The notes beneath the pieces were generated by a model. It worked only from the letters and a program-made list of their open reading frames with translations, ran no database searches and was not told where the DNA came from. DNA of 64,000 nt from Streptomyces sp. NBC_00433 (lineage in GTDB: Bacteria > Actinomycetota > Actinomycetes > Streptomycetales > Streptomycetaceae): positions 6,033,501-6,097,500 of the forward strand of contig CP107926.1 of the NCBI GenBank assembly GCA_036015235.1, given 5' to 3'. This document shows, piece after piece, positions 26,410 to 34,030 of this stretch. The translations under genes were made by a program, and so were the position numbers. Every line of letters begins with the position of its first letter. Position 1 is the stretch's first letter.

Positions 26410-27735
26410 ATGGCTGACGCGGCTCATCGCATCTTCGAACTCGCCGAACACGCCCTCTCCAGACCGTTCCCGCTGCGCGTGCGGGCCTGGGACGGCAGTG
26501 AGGCCGGGCCGCCCGGCGCACCCGTCCTGGTCCTGCGCCGGCGCCGCGCCCTGCGCCGGCTGCTGTGGCGGCCCGGCGAGCTGGGCCTGGTCCGCGGCTG
26601 GGTGTCCGGCGACCTCACGGTGTCCGGCGACCTCTACGAGGCCCTCGACCAGCTGTCCGGGCTGCTGTGGGAGCGCGCCGAGCCCGACCCGGCGGCCGGC
26701 GGCACCCTGCGGACCGCCCGGCGCCTCGCGGACCTGGCGCGCGACCCCGGCAGCTACCGCCTGGTCCGCGAGGCGCTGGTGCTGGCCGGCCCGGGACTGC
26801 CGCCCGCGCCGCCGCCCGAGGAGGTCCGCCGACGCTCCGGCATCGCCCACACCAAGCGCCGCGACAAGGCGGCCATCGCCCACCACTACGACGTCGGCAA
26901 CGACTTCTACGCGCTGCTGCTCGGCCCGAGCATGGTCTATTCGTGCGCTGTGTGGCCGGAAAAGGACACCACCCTTGAGGCCGCGCAATATGCCAAGCTC
27001 GACCTGGTCTGCCGCAAGCTGAGCCTGCGCGAGGGGCAGCGGCTGCTGGACGTCGGCTGCGGCTGGGGCTCGATGGTGCTGCACGCGGCCGAGCACTACG
27101 GCGTCCACGCCACCGGCATCACCCTGTCGGTGGAGCAGGCGGCCTACGCCCGCAAACGCGTCGCGGAGGCCGGGCTGACCGGCCGGATCGACATCCGGGT
27201 GCAGGACTACCGCGACGTCGCCGACGGCCCATACGACGCGATCTCGTCCATCGGCATGGCCGAGCACGTCGGCAGCGAGCAGTACCTGGAGTACGCGCGC
27301 ACGCTGTACGGCCTGCTGCGGCCCGGTGGACGCCTGCTCAACCACCAGATCGCCCGGCGGCCCATGCGCGACGAGGAGGCGTACCGCATCGACGACTTCA
27401 TCGACCGCTACGTCTTCCCCGACGGCGAACTCGCGCCGGTCGGCTCGACCGTCGCCCGGCTGGAGGAGGCGGGCTTCGAGGTGCGGGACGTGGAGGCGCT
27501 GCGCGAGCACTACGCGCGCACCCTGCGCGCGTGGGTGGCCAACCTGGAGGCGCACTGGGCCGCGGCCGCGCGCGCGACCACCGTCGGCAGGGCCAGGGTC
27601 TGGCGGCTGTACATGGCGGCGTCCGCGCTGTCCTTCGAGCGCAACCGGATCGGCGTCAACCAGGTGCTCGCGGTCCGCACGGACGCGGACGGCACGTCGG
27701 GCATGCCCCCTACCCGCGGCGGCTGGCTGTCCTAG
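26410..27735 (+). CDS. Cyclopropane-fatty-acid-synthase family methyltransferase
   Basis: 441 residues. The N-terminal domain of about 130 residues is typical of CFA synthases (membrane lipid binding). The SAM domain follows with KRRDKAAIAHHYDVGNDFY, YSCAVW, motif I LLDVGCGWGSMVLHAA, ATGITLS and the EHVG..QY acid. These are the CFA-synthase hallmarks, including the conserved HHYD and E residues. It would methylenate unsaturated phospholipid acyl chains; a related methyltransfer on another lipid is possible. It precedes bldA. Confidence 0.9.
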   Translation: MADAAHRIFELAEHALSRPFPLRVRAWDGSEAGPPGAPVLVLRRRRALRRLLWRPGELGLVRGWVSGDLTVSGDLYEALDQLSGLLWERAEPDPAAGGTLRTARRLADLARDPGSYRLVREALVLAGPGLPPAPPPEEVRRRSGIAHTKRRDKAAIAHHYDVGNDFYALLLGPSMVYSCAVWPEKDTTLEAAQYAKLDLVCRKLSLREGQRLLDVGCGWGSMVLHAAEHYGVHATGITLSVEQAAYARKRVAEAGLTGRIDIRVQDYRDVADGPYDAISSIGMAEHVGSEQYLEYARTLYGLLRPGGRLLNHQIARRPMRDEEAYRIDDFIDRYVFPDGELAPVGSTVARLEEAGFEVRDVEALREHYARTLRAWVANLEAHWAAAARATTVGRARVWRLYMAASALSFERNRIGVNQVLAVRTDADGTSGMPPTRGGWLS

Positions 27736-27998
27736 TGCCGGACAGGCCCGGGAGCCGGCGCGTGGCCTGGACGCGCCACCGTGAGGGCTGTGTTGGCGCG
27801 TTTGTGGTAGTTGGGGGAGCGATTTCACGTCACTTGCGTGGGGCAACTGTGGACGCGGTGTTGACGGCCTGGACAGCCTGACTTGTCCTGTAGGACGACT
27901 GATGCGCTGTCAGTAACCCCTAAAATAAGACAACATGACAACTGAGGCGCCCTGTTCGGATCCGCCGTCCCCGATACGCTTTTCCCTGCGCCCCGCCG
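27736..27998. other. Intergenic region upstream of bldA
   Basis: 263 nt. It contains an unusually AT-rich stretch (about 27912-27942) and the bldA promoter. No ORF with coding character is seen. Confidence 0.6.
27952..27980 (+). promoter_or_regulatory. Promoter of bldA
   Basis: CTGTTC (27952-27957), 17-nt spacer, TACGCT (27975-27980). Transcription should start about 12 nt before the tRNA 5' end. The AT-rich block upstream may act as an UP-like element. Confidence 0.45.
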
Positions 27999-28082
27999 GC
28001 CCGGATGGTGGAACGCAGACACGGCGAGCTTAAACCTCGCTGCCCCGTCGTGGGCGTGCCGGTTCAAGTCCGGCTCCGGGCA
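27999..28082 (+). tRNA. bldA: tRNA-Leu(UAA), the developmental tRNA bldA
   Basis: Class II tRNA with a long variable arm. Acceptor arms GCCCGGA (27999-28005) and TCCGGGC (28075-28081), discriminator A28082. Anticodon stem GCGAG/CTCGC (28024-28028 / 28036-28040) with 7-nt loop CTTAAAC, anticodon TAA at 28031-28033. The T arm is GCCGG-TTCAAGT-CCGGC. The 3' CCA is not encoded. It reads the rare leucine codon UUA; in Streptomyces this tRNA (bldA) limits translation of TTA-containing genes for aerial growth and antibiotic production. The sequence agrees with my memory of S. coelicolor bldA apart from a few bases. Confidence 0.96.
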
Positions 28083-28410
28083 CCTCACCCCAGGGTGTTG
28101 GTCCGTGAGAAGGGCGGGAAGGGCGCGAAACGCCCCCGAACGCCGGGTGACGCGGGCACACCGTGGCAGTACCGGCTTTCCCGCACCATATGCACCGCGC
28201 GTACCGCACGGCGTCCTGTGGCGCCCGTGCTCCGGCATGCCACGGTCGGCCGTTCACGGCCGGCCGCACGGCCCCGCGGGCGGGTTGCCGAAGGCCTGTA
28301 GTGGGCACCGGGGGGAGCTTCCCCTTACATCCGCGTCATATGCCGAACGATCACGTGTAACGCCGCGCTGCGAAAGTCCCCTGCGCCAGTAGTGAAAGGG
28401 GACATGACAG
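28083..28410. other. Intergenic region bldA to amine oxidase
   Basis: 328 nt. It contains a small hairpin (28121-28135, GGGCG/CGCCC) that may end the bldA transcript, and a CGGCCG-rich inverted repeat near 28247-28265. It must hold the promoter of the amine oxidase gene, which I cannot place. No convincing gene. Confidence 0.5.
28121..28135 (+). terminator. Weak hairpin, possible bldA terminator
   Basis: GGGCG-CGAAA-CGCCC, 39 nt after the tRNA end. The stem is short and there is no T-run. Confidence 0.35.
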
Positions 28411-30000
28411 ATGACCCAGTTCAATCGACGTGCCTTCCTGCGTGCCGTCGGCGCGACAGGCGGGGCGGGCGCGATGCTCGCCACCATGGGGGCGCTCGGC
28501 CTCACCCCCACCGCCGAGGCGGCGGCGTCCCGCGAGGCGGCCTTCCGCGCCCCGCGCCGGGGCGACTTCCACCTCACCGGGAGGGCCGCCGCCAAGGTGG
28601 TCGTCCTCGGCGGCGGCATAGCGGGCCTGACCACCGCCTACGAACTCGGCAAGGCGGGCTATGACTGCACGATCCTGGAGGCGCGCGACCGGCCGGGCGG
28701 CCGCAACTTCACCGTCAGGGGCGGCGACAGCACCACCGACCTGTACGGCAACCACCAGACCGCGCGCTTCTCCGACGGCCAGTACATGAACGCCGGCCCC
28801 GCGCGCATCGCCCAGTGGATGATCACCCTCGACTACTGCCGTGAACTCGGCGTGCCCATCGAGGTCTTCACCAACGTCAACGCGGACACCTACCTCTACA
28901 ACGAGTCGGCCGGCATGACCGCGCCGATGCGCTACCGCGCGGCCAAGGCCGACGTCTTCGGCTATGTGACCGAACTCCTGGCCAAGGCCTCCGACCAGGG
29001 CGCTCTCGACCAGGCGCTCACCGCGGCCGACCGGGAACGCCTGATGGAATTCCTCAAGGACTACGGAGACCTCGGCAATACGCTCGACTACACCGGCAGT
29101 TCGCGCCGCGGCTATTCCGTGTGGCCGGCCGCCGCCGGCACTCCGGGCGTGGTGAACGGCGATGTGCCCGGCGCGTCCGAGATCTTCGCCTCGGGAGTCG
29201 GTCGCTATTTCGCCTTCGAGTTCGAATTCGACCAGGCCATGCTGATGTTCCAGCCGGTCGGCGGCATGGACCGTATACCGCACGCGCTGGCCGGGGCGAT
29301 CGGGAAGCACAAGGTGCGCACCGGCTGCGCCGTCACCCAGATCACCGACAAGGCGCACGGCGTCAGCGTGACCTACACCCAGGGCGGCCGGACGAGGGTC
29401 GTCGACGCCGACTACTGCGTGGCGGCCATGCCGCCGAACATCCTCGCCAAGGTCCCGCACAACCTCGGCCAGGACGTGCAGACCGCACTGACGGCCATCA
29501 CGCCCTCCTCGGCAGGCAAGATCGGCCTGGAATACCGCTCCCGCTGGTGGGAGACCGACCACCGGATCTACGGCGGCATCACCGAGACCGACCTCGACGT
29601 CACCCACATCTGGCACCCGTCGTACGGCTTCCACGGCGAGCGCGGTGTGATGATCGGCTACTACAACACCGGTTCACACGCGGACTCCTACGCCGCGCTC
29701 AGCCCCAAGGACCGGGAGGCGCGCGCCGTGGCGGCGGGCGTGAAGATATACGGCGAGAAATACCGCAGCGAACTGGCCACGTCCTTCTCGCACCACTGGC
29801 GGCAGTTCCCCTACCAGGAGGCGGCCTGGCACAGCACTCCGGGCGGCCCCGACCACGTGCGGTACAAGCCGCTCAACGAGCCCACCGGGCACGTCTACTT
29901 CGCCGGTGACTGGCTCAGCTACATGGACGCCTGGCAGCACGGGGCGTTCAGCTCGGCGCGCAAGGCGGTGACCGCCCTGCACCAGCGCGTCCTGAGCTGA
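28411..30000 (+). CDS. Tat-exported flavin monoamine / L-amino-acid oxidase
   Basis: 529 residues. Tat signal with NRRAFLR (Arg6-Arg7), hydrophobic core and AEAAA end near 38. The FAD-binding Rossmann motif KVVVLGGGIAGLTTAYELG is at 62-80, followed by LEARDRPGGR. The C-terminal FAD motif is GHVYFAGDWLSYMDAWQHGAFSSARKAV. This matches the flavin amine oxidase family, which oxidises amines or L-amino acids giving H2O2, ammonia and an aldehyde or keto acid. Export as a folded holoenzyme through Tat is inferred. RBS AAAGGGGA before ATG 28411. Confidence 0.92.
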   Translation: MTQFNRRAFLRAVGATGGAGAMLATMGALGLTPTAEAAASREAAFRAPRRGDFHLTGRAAAKVVVLGGGIAGLTTAYELGKAGYDCTILEARDRPGGRNFTVRGGDSTTDLYGNHQTARFSDGQYMNAGPARIAQWMITLDYCRELGVPIEVFTNVNADTYLYNESAGMTAPMRYRAAKADVFGYVTELLAKASDQGALDQALTAADRERLMEFLKDYGDLGNTLDYTGSSRRGYSVWPAAAGTPGVVNGDVPGASEIFASGVGRYFAFEFEFDQAMLMFQPVGGMDRIPHALAGAIGKHKVRTGCAVTQITDKAHGVSVTYTQGGRTRVVDADYCVAAMPPNILAKVPHNLGQDVQTALTAITPSSAGKIGLEYRSRWWETDHRIYGGITETDLDVTHIWHPSYGFHGERGVMIGYYNTGSHADSYAALSPKDREARAVAAGVKIYGEKYRSELATSFSHHWRQFPYQEAAWHSTPGGPDHVRYKPLNEPTGHVYFAGDWLSYMDAWQHGAFSSARKAVTALHQRVLS

Positions 30001-30046
30001 CGGCGTCCGACGGCGCTTGACGGCGCCTGACGCCGGGCCGCCGGCA

Positions 30047-30075
30047 GCCGCCCCGCATCACCGGTGCGGGGCGGC
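30047..30075. terminator. Bidirectional terminator between amine oxidase and Prim-Pol genes
   Basis: 11-bp perfect stem GCCGCCCCGCA / TGCGGGGCGGC with a 7-nt loop. The loop contains the stop codon of the minus-strand gene. Confidence 0.65.
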
Positions 30076-30936
30076 ACGCAGCCGTCCGGCCGACGCCACC
30101 GTGGCGGCGGCCTCGCGCTCGCTCAGGCCGGTGTGCACCGCCGCCGTCACCAGGGCGGGCGCCAGGGCGTCGCCAAGGCCGGCGTCGTAGGCGCGGCAGG
30201 CGGCCCAGAACAGCCGCCCGTTGCGCTCTCCTTCGTGTGAGTCCAGGACGAACCGCACCAGGGCCGCGGCCCGCTTCTCGGCGGGATGGCGCGGCCCTGC
30301 CGCGTGCCGGGGCTGCCGCTCGTACGGCGACGGCGGGGGAGCGGCGAGCCGCAGCAGCGCCGCAGGGGCCGCGGCCAGCGGGTGGTCGGCGGTCCCGGGG
30401 GCGAGCAGATAGCGGCCCGCGACCGTACGCGAACCCGGGCCGACCACGTAACCGCCCTCGCCGCGTATGTCGATGCCGGCGGCGAGCCTGCCGGCCGAGT
30501 TGGGCACCGGGCCCGGCGCTGTGAGCCACAGGTGGCGGCCGCCGCTGGGGGTGATCACGGTGACCGTGTCGGGCAGGGCGAAGCGGTGCGCCTCGGCCAG
30601 CGTGCGCAGCGCGCCTATGCCGTCGGCGCCGTGCTTGACGTCGAGGTCGAGGCCGATCAGGTGATGCGGCCCGCGCCCGCACGCGACCCCGTAGCCGGTG
30701 GCCCAGGGTGCCACGGCGAAGAGGGCGCGGATACGGACCGGGTCGGTGGTCGCGTCGTGGACGCCGTGCCCGGGTCTGCCGCACTCGCCGCGGCACATCG
30801 CCGCGGACCGCGGCTCGTCGCGGTGCGGGGAGCGGACAGCGGGCAGCTTCGTACGGGACAGCGGGATGACGGGCAGACCGCGGGCCGCGGTCAGCAGGGC
30901 CGCGTGCAGGGCGCGGGTGTGGTCGGGGCGTGGCAT
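30058..30936 (-). CDS. Solitary bifunctional DNA primase/polymerase (Prim-Pol domain) protein
   Basis: 292 residues. The archaeo-eukaryotic primase signatures are present: the acidic pair in LIGLDLDVK (Asp97, Asp99) and the PSGGRHLWL motif (His135). An N-terminal CRGECGRPGHGVHD segment with Cys48 and Cys52 may bind zinc. A C-terminal helical part of about 90 residues follows ('GLSEREAAATVASAGR'). In plasmids and phages this domain is fused to a helicase; here it stands alone, so its role (repair or fill-in synthesis, or a non-replicative function) is unknown. Start ATG 30936 has AGGGAG upstream; two further ATG codons lie upstream in frame (30963, 30975). Confidence 0.82.
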   Translation of the reverse strand: MPRPDHTRALHAALLTAARGLPVIPLSRTKLPAVRSPHRDEPRSAAMCRGECGRPGHGVHDATTDPVRIRALFAVAPWATGYGVACGRGPHHLIGLDLDVKHGADGIGALRTLAEAHRFALPDTVTVITPSGGRHLWLTAPGPVPNSAGRLAAGIDIRGEGGYVVGPGSRTVAGRYLLAPGTADHPLAAAPAALLRLAAPPPSPYERQPRHAAGPRHPAEKRAAALVRFVLDSHEGERNGRLFWAACRAYDAGLGDALAPALVTAAVHTGLSEREAAATVASAGRLRAAPHR

Positions 30937-31182
30937 GGCCTGCTCCCTGATGTTCGAACGCATGTTCGTCTGCACTCTTCAGTGATACCGCGCCGGGGCG
31001 CCACCGTCCACCGTGAATCGCGCCAGACGTGTACGGGGCCGCGGTATGCCCGCGAGGGACCACCGGCACGGTGGGAGTGCGGATCGGCGTGCGGGGAAGA
31101 TCACTACTCGGGGGCGGGCCGACTTTTTGCCAAGCCATTACCCTTGACGCAGAGCTGCAGGACGCGGCCATGGAGGAGTGAG

Positions 31183-32061
31183 ATGAGGAGCAGCAACCCG
31201 GTCTTCTCCCGGCGGGGCTTCACCCGCGGGAATGAATACGCCGGCTTCGAGGCGCAGGGTGCCCGCGGCGCCCAGGGCGTGCCCGGCGGTATCCCGCAGG
31301 GCGGCAACCCCTATGCGCAGGCGCCGCGCAACCCCTACGACCAGCCGCTCACCGCCGAGGGCATGGAGCAGATGTACGCGGCGCCCGCCGCGGGCCCCGC
31401 CCAGACGGGCCGGATGACGATCGACGACGTCGTCACCCGTACGGGCATGACGCTGGGCACGGTCGTGGTCGGCGCGGTCCTCGGCTGGGTCGCACTGCCC
31501 GACAACACCGGCCTCGCCGTGGGCGCGGCGCTTGTCGCCTTCGTGCTTGCCATGATCCAGTCCTTCAAGCGCACGCCCGTACCCGCGCTGATCCTCGGCT
31601 ATGCCGTCTTCGAGGGCGTCTTCCTCGGGGTGCTCAGCCGGGCCTACAACGAGGCATGGCAAGGCGCCCCAGTCCAGGCGGTGCTCGGCACCATGGCGAT
31701 CTTCGCCGGCATGCTCCTCGCCTACAAGGCGCGGATCATCCGCGTCACCGCCCGCTACCAGCGGATCGGCCTGGCCGTCGCCATCGGCTTCGTCCTGGCG
31801 ATGGTGGTCAACCTGCTCTTCGCCGCCTTCGGCAGCTCCGACGGCCTGGGGCTGCGCACCGGTCCCCTCGGCATCGTCTTCTGCCTGCTCGGCATCGCGC
31901 TGGGCGCCTTCTTCCTGTCCCTGGACTTCAAGCAGGTCGAGGACGGCATCAGGGGCGGCGCTCCGCGGCAGGAGTCCTGGCTGGCGGCCTTCGGACTGAC
32001 GCTGTCGCTGGTGTGGATCTATCTGGAACTGCTGCGACTGATCGCGATCCTCCGCGACTGA
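31183..32061 (+). CDS. Bax-inhibitor-1/YccA (UPF0005) family membrane protein
   Basis: 292 residues. A hydrophilic Gly/Pro/Gln-rich N-terminus (about 1-80) is followed by seven hydrophobic helices. These include LILGYAVFEGVFLGVLSRAY, MAIFAGMLLAYK, and a C-terminal LDFKQVEDGIRGGAP...SWLAAFGLTLSLVWIYLELLRLIAIL; the last two segments are the family signature. Related proteins are pH-sensitive calcium leak channels; the bacterial role is unclear. ATG 31183 is served by GGAGG. That RBS lies inside a three-codon ATG-GAG-GAG-TGA ORF (31170-31181), probably by chance. Confidence 0.9.
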   Translation: MRSSNPVFSRRGFTRGNEYAGFEAQGARGAQGVPGGIPQGGNPYAQAPRNPYDQPLTAEGMEQMYAAPAAGPAQTGRMTIDDVVTRTGMTLGTVVVGAVLGWVALPDNTGLAVGAALVAFVLAMIQSFKRTPVPALILGYAVFEGVFLGVLSRAYNEAWQGAPVQAVLGTMAIFAGMLLAYKARIIRVTARYQRIGLAVAIGFVLAMVVNLLFAAFGSSDGLGLRTGPLGIVFCLLGIALGAFFLSLDFKQVEDGIRGGAPRQESWLAAFGLTLSLVWIYLELLRLIAILRD

Positions 32062-32111
32062 CCGCGGGGCGGATCGGCTGACGCTGCGACAGCCGGTCCA
32101 CCGGACGGCTG

Positions 32112-32150
32112 AACGGGCTGCCGGGAAGCAATGCTTCCCGGCAGCCCGTT
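32112..32150. terminator. Bidirectional terminator
   Basis: Perfect 18-bp stem with a 3-nt loop (32112-32129 / 32133-32150; arms begin AACGGGCTGCC and end GGCAGCCCGTT) between converging genes. Confidence 0.85.
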
Positions 32151-32175
32151 CGGCGTCGTGTGGGGGGAGGCGGGG

Positions 32176-32409
32176 TCAGAGCAGGTTGCGCGCGGCCCGC
32201 CGCAGGTCGTACTCGTGGACGATGGCCTTGGCGTGGCCGTAGGAGAGGTCGTGCTCCGAGCGGAGCCAGCTGACCTTCTCGTCGAAGCGGAAGAACGACG
32301 GCCCGTCGGCAAGGGCCGACAGCCACTCGTTGACCTCGCGGCCGGTGCAACTCGGGATGTGGTCGAGCAGATTCCGGTGGGTTTCCTCGGAGAAGTGCGT
32401 TTGGGACAT
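32176..32409 (-). CDS. DUF4287 family small protein
   Basis: 77 residues matching DUF4287: HFSEETHRNLLDHIPSCTGREVNEW, then LADGPSFFRFDEKVSWLRSEHDLSYGHAKAIVHEYDLRRA. It is a small all-helical soluble protein of unknown function that is common in actinobacteria. ATG 32409 has GGAGG upstream. It converges with the Bax-inhibitor gene across a strong terminator. Confidence 0.85.
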   Translation of the reverse strand: MSQTHFSEETHRNLLDHIPSCTGREVNEWLSALADGPSFFRFDEKVSWLRSEHDLSYGHAKAIVHEYDLRRAARNLL

Positions 32410-32518
32410 CGGCGCCTCCGGTATGTGGTCCGGTCACCCCACCGTGCCCGAGAGGTCGGCCAATGGCAACCATCGTGGACGTGCGGATATGGGTGCGAGG
32501 CTGACTCCCGTACCCCGA

Positions 32519-32524
32519 TAGGGT
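32519..32524 (+). promoter_or_regulatory. Leaderless -10 element (TAGGGT)
   Basis: TAGGGT then 6 nt then ATG 32531. Confidence 0.55.
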
Positions 32525-32530
32525 CGCGTC

Positions 32531-32872
32531 ATGCCGGAGCGCAGCGATCAGAACGCCGACCCGCACACCGATCTGGGCGCCGCCGTGGAGCGGCTCGCGG
32601 GGCGCCTGCGGGCCCTTCCGCAGCGCAGGCTCCAGGCGGGCGCCGCGGCCATCGGGCTGGAACTGGCGCGCTGGCTGGACCGCGAGGCGCAGTCGCTGGA
32701 ATTCCCCGGGCGCGAGCCCTACGCCATGCCGGACGACGGCGTTTTCGTGGTGGGCGACCAACTGGCTCTCGCCGGGCGGGAGCTGATCGCGGTGGCGAGG
32801 CTGCCCGAGCACCGCGACCTGCTGGCCGAGGCGCGCGAGCGGGTGGCACGGGCGGCCAGGGCGGTCGACTGA
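32531..32872 (+). CDS. Conserved hypothetical protein
   Basis: 113 residues, helical, no signal peptide or membrane segment. The core is 'RLAGRLRALPQRRLQAGAAAIGLELARWLDREAQ', then FPGREPYAMPDDGVFVVGDQLALAGRELIAV and a charged C-terminal helix. I do not recognise a named family. The leaderless promoter and regular codon use argue that it is real. Confidence 0.7.
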   Translation: MPERSDQNADPHTDLGAAVERLAGRLRALPQRRLQAGAAAIGLELARWLDREAQSLEFPGREPYAMPDDGVFVVGDQLALAGRELIAVARLPEHRDLLAEARERVARAARAVD

Positions 32873-32956
32873 GCGGCGGGCGTGCGGCGTGAGGCTCCGC
32901 AGGGCAGGAGTTCCCGCGCGGCACAAGGCTCCACGGCGGGGCGGCGGCCCCGTCGG

Positions 32957-33763
32957 TCAGAGCGAGGCGACGACCCGGTCGGCGAGTACGTAGACGCTCT
33001 CCTCGCCGAAGGCGAAGGTCAGCGCGTAGGCGCCGGCTATCGCGGAACCGCCGCGCAGCACCGGGACGTCGCCGCGGTCCAGGGCGTCGCACAGCCGCAG
33101 CGCGGTCTCCCGGTGCCCCGGGGTCATGCACAGTGTGGTGCCGTCGGCGAAGACGTAGACGTCGAGGGTGCCCAGCGGACCCGGGCGGACGTCGGACAGC
33201 GGCACCCGGGCGTCGGCGAGGTCGGCGAGCCGCTCCGCGGTCTGGTCCTGCGAGGCGACGACCGGGGAGGGCGCGTAGTCGGGGCCCGACGGGTGCGGGA
33301 TCACGCCCGGCGCGGGCAGTGTCGCCTCGGGCGCCTCCGCCGTGTCGGCTTCGAACCCGGCGTCATATGCGGCGTCGAGCCCGGCGAAGTCGGCCTGGCG
33401 GGGCAGGAAGGGCAGCACCGGCGGCACCTCGTAGTCGCCGCCGGACAGTGCGCCGTCAGCGGCGCTGCTGTAGAGGCCGCCGCGGAAGAGGGGGGTGTCG
33501 CCCGCGGTCTCGCGGGCCTCCTGCTCGGCCCAGAAGGCGCGCGCCTCGGCCAGTTCGCGCTCCCGCTCGTCCGCCAGTGCGTCGGCTACCGCGGTCCTGA
33601 TGTCGCCGGCCGACGCGCGCTGCTCCGGCAGGCACAGACCGGCCAGGTCCTGGCGCAGCGCGGACAGCTCGCGGCGCATACCGCGGGCGGAGAGCAGGGC
33701 GGCGGAACCCGCCGCCACGGCGAGACCCGCGGCGACCAGCAGGACGGTGAAGTTGGCACTCAC
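32957..33763 (-). CDS. Membrane-anchored hypothetical protein
   Basis: 268 residues. N-terminal signal anchor (VSANFTVLLVAAGLAVAAGSAALLSA), then a helical charged part (about 30-75, 'RRELSALRQDLAGL', 'ADERERELAEARAFWAEQEAR'), a variable Pro/Ala/Asp region, and a compact C-terminal domain of about 85 residues ('LGTLDVYVFADGTTLCMTPGHRETALRLCDAL'...'ESVYVLADRVVASL'). I do not recognise it. Start GTG 33763 with GGGAGAA upstream is preferred to the GTG at 33802, which has no RBS. Confidence 0.65.
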   Translation of the reverse strand: MSANFTVLLVAAGLAVAAGSAALLSARGMRRELSALRQDLAGLCLPEQRASAGDIRTAVADALADERERELAEARAFWAEQEARETAGDTPLFRGGLYSSAADGALSGGDYEVPPVLPFLPRQADFAGLDAAYDAGFEADTAEAPEATLPAPGVIPHPSGPDYAPSPVVASQDQTAERLADLADARVPLSDVRPGPLGTLDVYVFADGTTLCMTPGHRETALRLCDALDRGDVPVLRGGSAIAGAYALTFAFGEESVYVLADRVVASL

Positions 33764-33904
33764 TGACGTTCTCCCGATTGACGCGACCCGAGCAATGCCC
33801 ACCTGAACAGTGGACGAAACTTTCCCCTCACATCACTGTGCCGGTAAACCCCTGGCCCTCGCAGTGCGGAAAGTCATGAGTTGGGTGGGTCTGGGAGGCT
33901 GTCC

Positions 33905-33938
33905 AGTTTTTATATATACGGTCTGACCTGCAACAATG
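33905..33938 (-). promoter_or_regulatory. AT-rich candidate promoter of the 32957-33763 gene
   Basis: On the minus strand a TTGTTG box is followed after about 16 nt by TATAAA within TATATATAAAAA. This is a strikingly AT-rich island. It would give a leader of about 140 nt. Confidence 0.4.
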
Positions 33939-33941
33939 CAC

Positions 33942-33973
33942 CGCCCCCGGGGGAAAATCACATCCCGGGGGCG
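33942..33973. terminator. Terminator after the thiolase gene
   Basis: 10-bp perfect stem CGCCCCCGGG / CCCGGGGGCG with a 12-nt loop, 58 nt beyond the thiolase stop. Confidence 0.65.
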
Positions 33974-34030
33974 ATTTGATTGCGACTTACGTCACAACTC
34001 TGCATTACGGAGTCGGTCGACGGCGGAGTG

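Noticed and set aside
28085..28410. Several small open frames downstream of bldA, on both strands
   Set aside because: No RBS or leaderless promoter fits them and their composition is not coding-like.
31170..31181. Three-codon ORF ATG-GAG-GAG-TGA over the RBS of the Bax-inhibitor gene
   Set aside because: The GAGGAG is simply the Shine-Dalgarno sequence, and no promoter geometry places a transcript start at this ATG.
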